Below, one piece after another: positions 38,733-50,597 of a DNA stretch of 64,000 bases. Position 1 is the first letter of the stretch. The number at the start of each line of letters is the position of its first letter. The notes beneath the pieces are model-generated. The model had not been told where the DNA came from. It saw only the letters and a list, made by a program, of their open reading frames with translations, and did not search any database. Source of the DNA: Dimorphilus gyrociliatus (Eukaryota > Annelida > Polychaeta > Dinophilidae); contig CAJFCJ010000007.1 in the NCBI GenBank assembly GCA_904063045.1, positions 62,001-126,000 of the forward strand. Reading direction: 5' to 3'. The position numbers were made by a program, and so were the translations under genes.

Positions 38733-39956
38733 AGTTTGTCTTTATCCCTTTTTCTCTCCCTCTCTTGTTTTGACTATCCCCTCGATTGTTCCGTCTATAG
38801 TTAACAAATAATACTATCATTTAGATTTTTCCACTTGATTATTTCTCATCATACAATAATTAAAGCTAATAATTCTTTAAGAAGCTGGATTGATAAGCGA
38901 GATACTGCTTTTAAATGACGATATTACGCAATATCGGTATTTTATAGTACGTATGCAATTAAAAGAAAACGCAATACAAAAGCCTAAATTATGCCTAAAG
39001 TTTTCAGTTTTGATGTCAGGTGTTATGTATTGTTTAATAAAGGAAGTACTTAAAGAACAGTGTCTTCAGTTTCAAGTATATAGAATTTACCAATTTTGAA
39101 TGTAGCTAGTGACATCTTGCGACAATACAAGATAATTTACTAGTCAAATTCTAGTTTTAATTAACATAAGAAATTGTAACTAACTTAATTAGCCAGAAAA
39201 AATAAGCATGAAATAAATAATTCAATCTCTAAATTAATGAAAGAAAAGATACCATTAGAGATATTTTCAACTGATCTCAGTTAATATTAAAATCGATTCA
39301 TTAATAAAATCCCTTTCTTTATTTTATTGTTTTGCAATTTTAAATGATTTAGTTTAAACAGGCCTAAGATATTAATAACGTGGGTGTCTTAATCCAACTC
39401 TTTCAAAAAATATCATATCTTTATTCAAGCTTTGACTCAAATACCTATTACTAAATGCAATAGTATATGCAGGTATATATATAGAGATAGATATATATAT
39501 ACAGTATATTGCATACAAAGTGTTCTCGAGTTCAGCCTGAAATACTATATACTTATTATAGGTTGGTAAAGTAATAAAATAGATATAAATTGTTACTTAT
39601 GATAGAAGTAACTATTTAAAAAACGAAACTATGAAGTGTTTTCAATTAAGAGAATAAGTGAAATTTATTACAAAAAGGTAAATAAGCTACAACCAGTCTG
39701 TTTAAAGAAACGATCATTAAAGGATTGAAAGGAAAGAGAAAAATTAAGAGGAAAAAAAGGAAGGAGAAAGAAGCTACACGAAAGAAAGGACAGTTTAAAC
39801 AGAAAGAAAAAAGAAGCGGATTGAAGCAGAGAGAGAGAGAGAGCGCGATAGACTTTCGAGAAATATGCGCTTTTCTTGGTGCAAAGATTAAAGGATTGTT
39901 AAGAGTGATAGAGGCTAGAAAAGTTAGAAGCAAAACACATTATAGAAAACATCATT

Positions 39957-41898
39957 ATGGCTAGTGAACTGAATAGTTTACACAACCAAATAGCTTTGTT
40001 GAAAGCTAAAATATTCCGACAAGTTTGTAATCCTTATAACATATCTGTATGAAAAGATAATTTGAAATTCCTCTACCAAAAGCTTATAACCTAATGCAAT
40101 TTTGCTGATAATAAGAAAAATAGTCTTATCAGTCTATAATTCAAAATATAATATAATCAATAAAATCGTATTAAGGTTTATATATATGCACCTTAGAGAT
40201 TATAAGTAGGATACTCGAGTTTGGTAGTACCTGTAAATTAGATATTACTTTACAGATTAACACTTGCCATAACAACTCTTGCATTTGTCTGGTAAATAAG
40301 TTAATTTTTACTAAATTATATTTTTTAATATAATACATCTATATATATATATTACTAGATATAGCTTAATGAATCTTTTATAGAAAATATACTGGTACAT
40401 AATTAGATATTACTGGCTAGAAAGTTTAACGTTATTTATATTTTAGATAGGATATTGGTATAGAAACAGTAAACTGATAGTTGCTTAGGAAAAGCAGGAT
40501 TGTTCTATTGATTAATATAAATATATATTTCTTTTCTGTATTTTACCTAATTTTGTATTATATATATATATATATATATATCGTTTCTTTTTCCTATATA
40601 ATTTACAAGAAATTGGATGGAAATGAGGACGTGGAACGTTTACGTACTGCTTCTCTGAAAAAATTTCCAATAGGTTGTCATTGTTTATTTCAAAACGTTA
40701 TTATTTACTTTTCCGTATTAAATTACATAAATACAGAAGAACGTCATTTTCCTGACGCTCAGCAGCTAGATCCTGAGATGGAAATTAGCGAGGACAATGT
40801 AAAACTGCATCAAGCTATGTTAAGACGGCAAGAATTATTGGATAGAATAAGGGTGAACTTAGCAATTTATCAAGAATCTGATAGTTTAAACTGTTTTATT
40901 TTTTCTTTCCCTACTCAATATTTTCTCTTTTACATTAGCACGAACGACAGGTTAATGACGAATTAAGGAGGCCAAGATCCTATACAGGTAAAAGGTATAG
41001 AAGTCCTTCTCCTATAGCTCCCTCGAGACATTCTCTTCCTGGTTAGTTATCATTACTACTAAAAAATATCTTACTGAGTAATCACGATTCTTATCGTAAG
41101 AGAGAGGAAACCGTCACGTTATAGAACATCAATTCAGGCATGTTCAGCAAAGCCCTGTCCATTTACCACCTATCCAACAGCATCCTCCCAGTCAGCCAAT
41201 TTATTACCCACCGCCTGTGGTAGAGCAAAAAAACAGCAAAGCAGGTAATTAGCGAGTTAATTAGAGAACTAGTAACGTTATTTTTTATCTTATGAAATAT
41301 TTAAGATGTGATAAGATTAATACATTTTTTTATATCTTTGATTAGAACTTATGGAACTGATGCTTATGCAAAACGCTCAAATTCATCAAATGGTTATGCA
41401 ACAGATGATGTTAAGTGCAATTCCTCCAAAACCTTACCAGAATTATCCATCAGAACAGCAAGTAAATTATATTCCGCATTTGATATTAATTCTCAAGCAA
41501 AATCTATAGTAATACTAACCAAACTATTTTCACCTAGAAACCTACAATTAACCATTTCCATCAATATCCTAATCAGTATACCCAACTGCCTCCAATTCGA
41601 ACGTATGTATTTTCTACTCTATAATAATCGATTTATCGGTTATTAAAACCATCAATTTTTAAACTGGTTCTTCACAGACAAGGACTTTTGCCGACAAGAC
41701 ACGAACATAGGCCTCTTCCTATAGGTGATTAAAAATCATTAACTAATCTTTATAAATTAAAATTTACTTATCTGTGTTAATTTATCCTTTTGTGCTTGTG
41801 TAGTTTATGCTAGTCTCTTTTTCATTTGTATTTACGCTGCTTCAGATGCTCAGCAATTTCAAGAATCAGAACTAATCCAGAATTACAGACAGCAATGA
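39957..41898 (+). CDS. DUF4587-like coiled-coil protein (C21orf58/PRR29-like)
   Basis: Nine exons give 255 residues: 39957-40022, 40610-40673, 40737-40852, 40939-41041, 41107-41244, 41346-41461, 41538-41602, 41678-41724 and 41846-41898. The N-terminus is a short coiled coil (ELNSLHNQIALLKAKIF). A charged helix (LHQAMLRRQELLDRIR) follows, then a proline/histidine/glutamine-rich segment. Exon 6 holds the motif LMELMLMQNAQIHQMVMQQM, which resembles the DUF4587 signature (LLMLQNAQMHQ) of vertebrate C21orf58 and PRR29, proteins of unknown function. All phases agree. The eighth exon ends in phase 1, so it can join either this last exon (ending QNYRQQ) or the next exon group at 42125, giving a 539-residue product. 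The ATG at 39957 is the first in frame and opens a good coiled coil. Confidence 0.62.
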
Positions 41899-42124
41899 TT
41901 AACTGTGTGTCAATAATTTTACAATTCCATTATATGATTGTCTTTATTAAGTAATATACTTCTCTGCAAATACCAAAAACAAAAAGAATAACGCAAATTC
42001 TAAAATAACCGTCGAATACTATTTTGTCTTGACTGTTTTAACAATTATAGTAATAATAGTAATAATAAATTATTATATCAATTATCAAATACAATTTTTA
42101 ATAAAAATCAAAAATCTTCGGCAG

Positions 42125-45100
42125 AACGTAAATCGTCTAGAAGAAAGCGAAAAATTCCTTTTCCTGGCCCAGGTATATAGGCCTATATTATTAATAATAT
42201 TTAATTTATTTTTAATAAACAAATCTTAACAATTAGCATTAAAAAAAACTATTTTCTCTTTGTAAACAGAGTCTTTAAGAAAGTTTAGACGTGCGGCCTA
42301 CGCAGCGTATTTCATTAAATTACTTGCCAATAAAAGATTCAGGGTAAGGGATAGTTAGTGATAATTAAATATAAAATAAAGAGATTAAAGATAAAAACGA
42401 ATATAGTACATACTATATTTATAGAAAGAATACTAATAATTAAGTAAAGATAAACTAAACTGAGGTATTTATAACATGTAATTTTTGACTATTTACTAGC
42501 TTCGTACATCGGATAAAAATACATCTTTTATGTTTGGTATCAACTTGAAGGAGATAGTAGCAGCTCTACATAGAATTTACTTGGAAGTAAGTAATAATTT
42601 ATGATAAAATATTATTAGAAGACAGATTAATTCTATGCTATCTAACCTATTAACAAATGAAAAATTTTGTTAAGCGTTTAATTACAAACTATTTATCAGC
42701 CTACTGGGAAAATTTATTCCGCTTTGAGAGATGCAATTTCCGAGAAATCATCACCGTATGCCATTATCTTTGATTCAAATGCTAAAAAGGAAGAGTTGAA
42801 GAAAACTTATACAGAAATGGAATATGTAGTCGAAAATGTTGTTTACGGAATTACAGCTATTATGGTATGTATAGTTTTTTATTGCGTATACTCTAATCTC
42901 TGGAAATAAAAAAATAAGTAGTTTTTGATGAAATATTTACAAAATAGCTTTCTAATCCTGTCAAGAGATTATAGTCACAAGCATAAAAAAAACTTCACCC
43001 CCTCACCCCCTACCCACCTTCTTTTACACCCACCGTTATATCTTTCTATTGATCAATGTTGGTAAATCTTTAAGAGAGCTTAAAATAAAGCCAGATTTAT
43101 TCCAAGAAAATACTCCTTGTTTTGTAAACAAGGAAGTATTTGATATATTTTTTTATAAATATAAATATGCAAATGATTTAATATTTATGAATAAATAATA
43201 GGTAATTAAGTTTAGTAATATTTTATGCATATTCTCATAATTTACTCTCTTCTTTTTGGGTTCTTTGGCACAAGGAAATGTATATTGTATAGTTTTTTTT
43301 GTTTTAATATTGTTAAAAAAAAGGTCGATAGCTTTTTTTTTTTATTTTTACTATGACATTGTATACTTAAACTCAAGTAAATAGGAAGGCCTTATTTTCG
43401 CCTACTTAAATTTTAACATTAAAAGTATTAGTCATCTGTTAAGGTTTTGGATAGGTTTAAATATGAAGTGACAAATACCCAAAAAATTTTTGTTGGCTTA
43501 AGATAAGGATGCTAAACCTGTAAATATCCTCGACCTGGTTATTATTTATTTAAGTATTATTCTAAGGAAAGGTTAGAATTAACTTATAAGAGCTTGAATA
43601 AAAGGAAAATCTATAAGATCACAGAGTTAATTTAAACGGAATAAAAAATAATATTGAAATATGAATGAAATTAACAATTGTAATGATAATGACGATTGCG
43701 TGCTAAAAATCAATAAGATCTCGACCTCTGATAAGACTTATCATAGTGAAACTGGTTTCGACGCCTATTCAATAGATAAAATCGATGAGAACTTGAATGA
43801 AAGAATAGAAACTATGGAAAGAGACACTAAAGAGCAGGTTGCTTCGGATACAAAAGCAGGGGACAAAGATAATATTCCCATGGAAGAGAATTTAAATGAG
43901 GAGATAAGTTATACGGCAATCAATTACAATGAAAGAGGAATTAGTCATGATAAAGAAATTAGACAAATGATTGAGCTAAATAAATCTGAAGAGATAGGAG
44001 AATTATTACTTTCAAATATAGAGTTGAATAAAAATCTGGATCTAACAGACGATGACCTCGATTCTATGTTAGAGAATACAAATGTCGAAGAGATCAAAAG
44101 CAAAGGAAATAACGTTCGATTTAAAATCGAAGACGCTGAAGAGGCCAAAATCGATTTAGAAAAGGAACTAATTAACAATGAGGCAGAATTAAGTCCTGAT
44201 GTAGAAAATGATTTAGAGCATTTAAAGTCGCAGTCTAACGAAACAAATGCTTTAAAAATCGAAGAGGTACAAGCTGAAAAAGAAATAGTATCAGAAATAG
44301 GCGGTAAGGATGAAAGAAGCGTTGAATTGCCAACCGAACCGGATGTAGAACGGACGGAACCTACATTCGATAACCAATTGGATAATAAAGAAGTAATGGA
44401 GGAAGCTGAAAGAGAAATACTGGTAGAGTTCGCTGAGAATGAAAACGTTAAAGGGTCAAAATCTCTTGAAATTAAGGAAATTAATATCGAGGCAAAGGAA
44501 ACGAATAATGAAGGCAAATTGCGTGAAAAGGAAAATGAAAAACTGGACAAAAGTGGAATCGTAGCAAATGTCCTAAATTTAGAAGAAGAACAGAAAGAGC
44601 AAATTTCACGTAAACATGATGTTGATGGCAATCTCAACCTCGATTTTATTTTAAAAACAAATCAGGATAAGGTTAACCCACAAACAACAAGTATTAAAGA
44701 CGAATATGACTATTATAAAGATCTAGAGGAAACAAGCGTCACTATTGACGAATTGGTGAAAATAAATATGAAATATTTGATTTAGATTTTTCACTGTTTA
44801 TTTCGTAAAGAAAAGCACAAGAAAGATAGATTGATTAAAAGACTTAGTTTAAATAATTCTAATATTCATTCTTACAATATATAGTAGTAACATTATCATC
44901 TTTTTCTCATTAAAAACAAAACAAAACAAAAAGAAAAGAACAAATAGAAAATGTAAACAACTTTCTAGGTTTTTTTCTTTTGCTCTTTTACGTTATTGTT
45001 TATCCTCTAATTTTTTTTTATTAATGGCTTTTTCTTTTAAATTTTGCCGTTAAAAATCAATAAAACTGTTTCATTTAATATATATATTATGTTAATGAGT

Positions 45101-45955
45101 TTCTCTTTAAAGCTTATTTTTTTATGCCTTCTTATCTAGCCAGAAAGCGGAGCTTTGGGAACCAAAAATGTTAAATCCTCAATATTCAGCGTAGTACAAA
45201 ATGGTAAAACATTCCCACCGTCGTATTTTTTTAACTTTGAACAGGTACATTTACAGATAGATATGTTTATAATTAATCTCTATTAATAATTATTTATATC
45301 CTCTTTTAACATAATTGAAATGCGTCTCTATCTATAAAGGAGCGTCTGCGATTTGATGATAGAGGGAGAACGATTGGTTTGACTACTCAAGATTCTGTGC
45401 TAATTATTATTGGTCTTTTTATATCACGAGCTTTGGTGACAACAGTAAGTATTAGAAATAAAACAACTTTTACCATAGAGATTTCTGAAACACATAAAGT
45501 AAATCGGCTAATACCATTTGCTATTACTCTTATCACTGGTTACTCATTCCCTTATGTATATATACTGTATTTATAGAAATATATATATATATTCAAAATA
45601 TACAGTATATATTTAAATTGTCTATTGAAAACAGCTTTTAATGAAACCGTACGACTACCAACTATCTGTATCAAGATTGAATGATAAATCAGAAGGAAAT
45701 CTAAGGGTCTTATCAAGTATATTTATATACTTGGTAAGGCTTTGCTCAGTAAAGAATGAAAAGGAAATGGCTAAAGCGCCTGTAGAATTGTCCAACTATT
45801 TGTACGATGACACCCAACTGTCTCCCATACTGAAAAAGATGTCGAAGAGTATAAAATATTCAGAAAAATTAATTAGGGATTGGAGTACAAAATATGTTGT
45901 ACAGCTGAATAATTTAAAAGAAGAAGTAAAAAAATTGGAAAGTTTGTACGAATAA
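42125..45955 (+). CDS. uncharacterised conserved-looking protein or C-terminal half of the DUF4587 gene
   Basis: Seven exons read through in compatible phases: 42125-42172, 42270-42343, 42500-42586, 42700-42864, 45140-45244, 45340-45444 and 45635-45955. They encode about 301 residues with no start codon of their own, so they probably continue from exon 41678-41724 (540 codons in total, divisible by three). The sequence begins basic (KSSRRKRKIPFPGPESLRKF), continues with helical blocks (LKEIVAALHRIYLE; ENVVYGITAIMPESGALG) and a hydrophobic segment (DSVLIIIGLFISRALVTT), and ends in a coiled coil (NLKEEVKKLESLYE). I do not recognise the family. The 2.3-kb intron 42865-45139 contains a long acidic ORF. 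If unspliced at 42864, the frame adds 14 residues and stops at 42909. Confidence 0.55.
43661..44785 (+). CDS. nested acidic, Glu/Lys/Asn-rich protein
   Basis: A 374-codon open frame with its own ATG (an in-frame TGA lies six bases upstream) sits wholly inside the 42865-45139 intron, on the same strand. The product is highly charged and low in aromatic and cysteine residues: an acidic, probably disordered or long-helical protein (for example ENVKGSKSLEIKEINIEAKE). I recognise no domain. It may be an intronless nested gene ending KINMKYLI. Alternatively it is an alternative first coding exon: a weak donor (TTG/GTGAAA at about 44755) is phase 0, like the acceptor at 45140. A long open frame on the opposite strand here is a shadow of its codon bias. 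Confidence 0.6.
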   Translation: MNEINNCNDNDDCVLKINKISTSDKTYHSETGFDAYSIDKIDENLNERIETMERDTKEQVASDTKAGDKDNIPMEENLNEEISYTAINYNERGISHDKEIRQMIELNKSEEIGELLLSNIELNKNLDLTDDDLDSMLENTNVEEIKSKGNNVRFKIEDAEEAKIDLEKELINNEAELSPDVENDLEHLKSQSNETNALKIEEVQAEKEIVSEIGGKDERSVELPTEPDVERTEPTFDNQLDNKEVMEEAEREILVEFAENENVKGSKSLEIKEINIEAKETNNEGKLREKENEKLDKSGIVANVLNLEEEQKEQISRKHDVDGNLNLDFILKTNQDKVNPQTTSIKDEYDYYKDLEETSVTIDELVKINMKYLI

Positions 45956-48900
45956 TACAATAGAATATCTATGCATGACAAACAATACAAATATACTGTA
46001 TATTACTAACTTGTATACGCTAAACTACTTATATAATATTTAGTTACTTTCTAATTACCTTTGCTATTTTTCTGATATCATTCTTTCAATTTATCAACAA
46101 TTCCTTTTCTGAATAAATGATTATCATAAAATAACTAATCTAATCATTTTAGTTTATATAAAGAGAATGAAAATTAAACTATTAAAAGAGAATGTAACTA
46201 TTAATAAAATATTTGAATATTTTGCTTAGTTATGTTTCTTTTTTCAAAGAGGTAACAGCAGTATCTTATTTACTATCTTTTATTGAGGACAGTGAATCTT
46301 TTTTCGAATGGATAATCCATTTTTCTGAAGAATAATACTTTCAAATTTCAGGTTCATATTTTAGATTAACTTTATCCTTCAATATAGAACAAAAAACTTG
46401 GATTTTCTCTAGCGCTAAATAATATCTATGTCGTAAAAAGTGATAGATGGACCAAGTTAACCGCAAAATAAATTACCAGTAGTGACATCTAAAGGCAATA
46501 ATTTGTATTAGCCGCTATTCCTGTCGTGACTACATTTTATACGGATTCTAAAACCAATATACTTTGGAATATAAATGACAATCACTAGATGCCACTACAA
46601 GAGATATGGTCTGTAAAGTAACAATCTATTTATATACTGTATATATACAATTTATATATATATACTGAAAATACCGTTATGTTTTTTGCAAATATATAAA
46701 TTATAGTAGCAGTCAGTAGGAAAATAAAGAAACTTTAGTAACAATGCACTTTACAAAATGGTATGGAAAATTCCAAGAACTTTGTAGCATTTTCATTTTC
46801 AAGTCAGTTATAGTTTTTTGTCAATCTGTCATTTAAAGAGTTTAAAATTAGAAAAATAAGAAATCTACTGTCTCTGTAAATAAATGGTGCATCTTTTTCC
46901 AAAGAATTTTATGATCGATCTATTTGAATATGTTAAAAATTCTTCTTTTTTAGACTATTCGTCCTTGAATTACTAAAATTTAATAATATACAATTGTAGT
47001 ATTAAAATTTGTGTAAAAATATAGTTTCAATGACAGTTATATTGATTATTTTGATGGATAAATAGCAGAGAAATAATGAAATATTTGAATTATACAAGCT
47101 AAAACCAATATTTTTGTCTTTTTTGAGAAAGAAACATATTCTATTCATTTGAATTTACTCAATTATGATGGAGGAATGGATGTAAGGTTAAAATTTCTTA
47201 CGACGTGTCTATTGGAACGAAAGGAAGAGACCAATGCCATTTTGCTCTCTTTTTTTCTCTTTTACTGACTAATTTTATAATAGTTAATGTAGCTATTCGT
47301 GGGTTGTCTGAAGCTAAGCTTTCATTGGAAATTGTATATGTCTGGATCCTAATTGGTATATGTCCTTATTTTAGTTCTTCTTACTTTTTTCTTATTTTTT
47401 ATTACAAGTTGCCATGCTTTTCAATCTTCAAACTACTGTATAATTGATGGATATTGGATGTCTTTTGCCGAAACTTTGCATGCTACCGCGTCTTTTTTAT
47501 CAGTTCAACTGTATAAATGTTTACTTATTGATGAAATAGCGTTTCTTTTTCAACCGAAATAACTTTAGTTTCTTGTTGCCCGTTATATTCGAATTGTTGA
47601 AATTATAAGAATTAGTATAATATTACAAATTTTAACTATTTTACGCTTTAGGAATATTTATTAGTGTATATTGTCCAGCATTAAATGATCATTGCTATCT
47701 AATATAGTATTTAATTGAAAGATAGTATATGTTAATGTTATAATAAGAAATAATCAAATAATATCGTAATATTCATTGAATATTTATAGCATTTTTATTT
47801 CTAAATAAATATCTTTTTCGATACTGATAAGAAAGTAAATTGGGTGAGACAGTCTAAAGCAAATCAATATGAAAACTAGTTTTTATTATAAATATACTAT
47901 ATATAGTCTATAGCTTCTTTTATTTTACAAGCCTATAAGGGTACTAATCTAATTAAGTAAGATTTACAATATACTGAATTATTGATATTCTCTTGTTCAA
48001 AATTGTTTATATATACAGTCTATAAATTTATATATATATAATACATTTGATTCATAAATATATATATATACTGTGTATATATATAACATATATATTATAT
48101 GTATAACAAGTCCCCAGTAAATTGTGCATTTACAACTTGAGGCTATGCGAAAAAAAGTGTAATTATCTACTGTCAAATGGGATGGTAAAAATCGTAAAAT
48201 AAATTATGGTTATAAAATTATTTTGTCATTTCTTTCCTTCTCATTCCGACCATATCGACATCATCCAATCCTCTTCTTCTTTCCCCTTCCCTCCATCTTG
48301 TTTCTTATCTTAGGGAATACCCAATAACATTTTAGTAATCATTTTCCTTCTGTTTAAATATCAATTTGAATTTTTTCTTTCTACTCTATTTGCATAATTT
48401 TGCAGCAGAAACAAGTTGATTTTATTGGCATTATTAACCGTCTCTTCTCTTTCTCTCTCTCCCTCTTTTTTTTATAGTTCCATGGCGATTGTTAAAGGCC
48501 TCAAAAGGATTTAAAATACTTTGTAAATTAGTTAATATTCCCGAAAGTTTTAATGATTAACAAGAAATATTTTCCTTTAGACTTTTTATCAAATTGTTGA
48601 GTTATTTTCGAGCATATTATTCTCTTTTCTTATGATATACTGTATTTCTTCAGCAAATAAAGTATCTATACAAAGTACCAATAAATATTTTATATGCTAA
48701 GTGTAAAAGGATACTTGAAATAAATAGATTAGTAAATTTTAGACAAGAAATCTTTGAAAATAAATATAATTGTTGGCAAACCACTTTAGTTGGATAAAAG
48801 ATATTCACACTACAGCACCCTCTAGCGTTTAATTTCCAATTATTCCGGCTGTCTCTAAAAATCAAGCCTACAACTGCAATCAAACTGGACCCGTCAAATT

Positions 48901-49477
48901 GCATCTGAAAAAACAACTCAACGTATTGATCAACATCTTGGATCATTTGGACACTCTTCCGTCTCTTTCTATTCACTTTACAAGGTTTATATATTTACCA
49001 TCTATTTTTTGCCGTTCGCTAGCATAAAATCTCGTAGCCATTTTAACTTGTATACAATACATGATATATAATCTTATTGAGAGCAACTAATTTCAGTATA
49101 CTCTTTCTTTCTCCCTATCTATTTCTTATATTTGTATTACCTATTGTTCGAATTAGTCAATTTTTTAGTATAAACAAGTATTTATAAGTGTTACAAGACC
49201 TTTTACGACATAAGGAAGATACAGTTTATTTTTATGTACACATACTTTTTATATTATATTTGTTAATATAATTTTCGTAATCTCATTTCCACACACACAC
49301 ACACATACACTCTCTTTTTCCCTCTCTCTCTCTACCCTTTCCCCTCTAATAATTTCTTTTTCGCTAGCCATTTGAAAAGGTGTTGGTGCTGGTGTTCTTG
49401 GATTTTTGTAAATTGGTCTTCTTTATCCTTAAAAAGAGAGGCTAATAGACGGGCTTTAACATTAGCTATAGTGAAAA
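45956..49477. other. intergenic, 3.5 kb, no confident gene
   Basis: It begins with the upstream gene's 3' UTR (AATAAA at 46112-46117). An inverted pair of GTAGTGRCATCTA motifs lies at 46479-46492 and 46586-46598. There are short (TA)n runs with CTGTA cores near 46631, 48010 and 48065. CT-rich DNA lies before the micropeptide gene. Several hydrophobic ORFs around 47205-47562 lack convincing starts and splice context. Confidence 0.4.
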
Positions 49478-49751
49478 ATGTCCCCGGTTTCTATAATCTG
49501 GATTATACTTGTTTGCTTGTGCTTGTTAGCGGTGGCCACATCTGCAATTGCAGTTATAAGATACTGTCTACAAAAAAGCAGGTTGATTCTTAATTCCTTG
49601 AAATGCTTTTTTAGTAAAGAATAGTAATGATTTTTAATTTGAAGTTAAAATTCTGTATTCTTTTCTCAGGGAACAAGATTTTACAGAATTAACTGAGGAA
49701 GAGGAGGAAAACGACGCACTCTCCCATCAAGCTGGAGCATTTCCCATTTGA
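49478..49751 (+). CDS. 61-residue single-pass membrane micropeptide
   Basis: Two exons (49478-49581 and 49670-49751) with an 88-base intron (donor GTTGAT, acceptor TTTTCTCAG). The phase fits: AG/G restores an arginine codon. The product starts MSPVSIIWIILVCLCLLAVA, a clear transmembrane helix. It continues with IRYCLQKSR on the cytoplasmic side, then an acidic block (LTEEEEEN), and ends AGAFPI. Its size and layout resemble small integral membrane proteins (SMIM-type) and regulatory micropeptides. I recognise no specific orthologue. The intron, the helix followed by basic then acidic segments, and the unusually balanced base composition of the exons support a real gene, although it is too short to stand out as a single ORF. 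Confidence 0.6.
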
Positions 49752-50553
49752 CGAAATATGGAATATGAAACACAACCTTTCGTTCACTTTCTCGTTCTCT
49801 CTCCGCTTCAAAAGCCTGAAATAGCTAGGGGGCAGCATTACAAATGATTATGATTATTTCGGTTTTTCTCTATTTTTTTATATTAAATATTCTATCCTTG
49901 AAGAGATTTTACGCATATATAAACGTGATTGCATATTTTCTCAAATGATAAAGAACAGAGATGTATTCAGTTGAATTTTATACAAAAGAAATTTGCCTTT
50001 CATTCTCAAGCGAATCATGCATGACAAACTAATATCACCATGATCCTTTAAAACAGCCCGAGAGGCGAGTTGTCTCATGCCAGCTGGGTCTCTTTGTACT
50101 TAAATAGCTTAAATTTATTTATTTTTTTCTAAGAAGACAATCGTAGGTTCCAAAAAAGGACATTTTTTTTAAAGAAAAAATAGGTACTATAAACAAATGC
50201 TCCCTTTAATAGAAAATACGTAATTTTACAACATCCTTTTTCGTTGTCTTCCTTATTCTTATATTCATGGACAAGAAGTTTTAAAACTGGTACCAATATA
50301 AAGAAAATAATTTCCCTTGCCTGCAATCAATATTGCAGTCTATAAGGGTATACATAAAAAACTTGTTCTAAAGCTTATTCTGGTTGTAAAACAGCTATTC
50401 TGACGAAAAGGGGAGAACGTTATTTTTTTCATATGTTATTTTTATACAAAGATAAATAGTGTATACACAATATGTATACAAATTTTTTGCTCTATATATA
50501 TATATTTGCATATGTATATATATATATACAGTATATACTGTATATATTACAAA

Positions 50554-50597
<44 letters not shown>

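Larger units (their letters stand above)
31431..39956. other. gene-poor, microsatellite-rich region of 8.5 kb
   Basis: No confident gene is present. It contains many (TA)n, (GA)n and (CT)n tracts, some broken by a palindromic CTGTA/TACAG core, one exact AGCGCCATCTAT at 37197-37208 and CTAGATGGCAG near 32312. Two weak exon-like segments are at about 33490-33600 (+) and 35905-36250 (-). The first two kilobases probably include the upstream promoter of the minus-strand GPCR. It could be regulatory landscape or unrecognised noncoding exons. Confidence 0.5.

Noticed and set aside
39646-39964. Lys/Arg-rich plus-strand ORF and its minus-strand shadow before the DUF4587 gene
   Set aside because: Its composition follows a purine-rich (A/G) low-complexity stretch, with no splice or domain support.
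43945-44637. 230-codon Ser/Phe-rich ORF on the minus strand
   Set aside because: It is the reverse-strand shadow of the Glu/Lys-rich acidic ORF; GAA/GAG codons read as TTC/CTC. It has no splice sites or start context of its own.
47205-47562. Hydrophobic plus-strand ORFs resembling a secreted peptide
   Set aside because: The signal-peptide-like frame has no ATG start. The hydrophobicity comes from T-rich DNA, and no partner exon was found.
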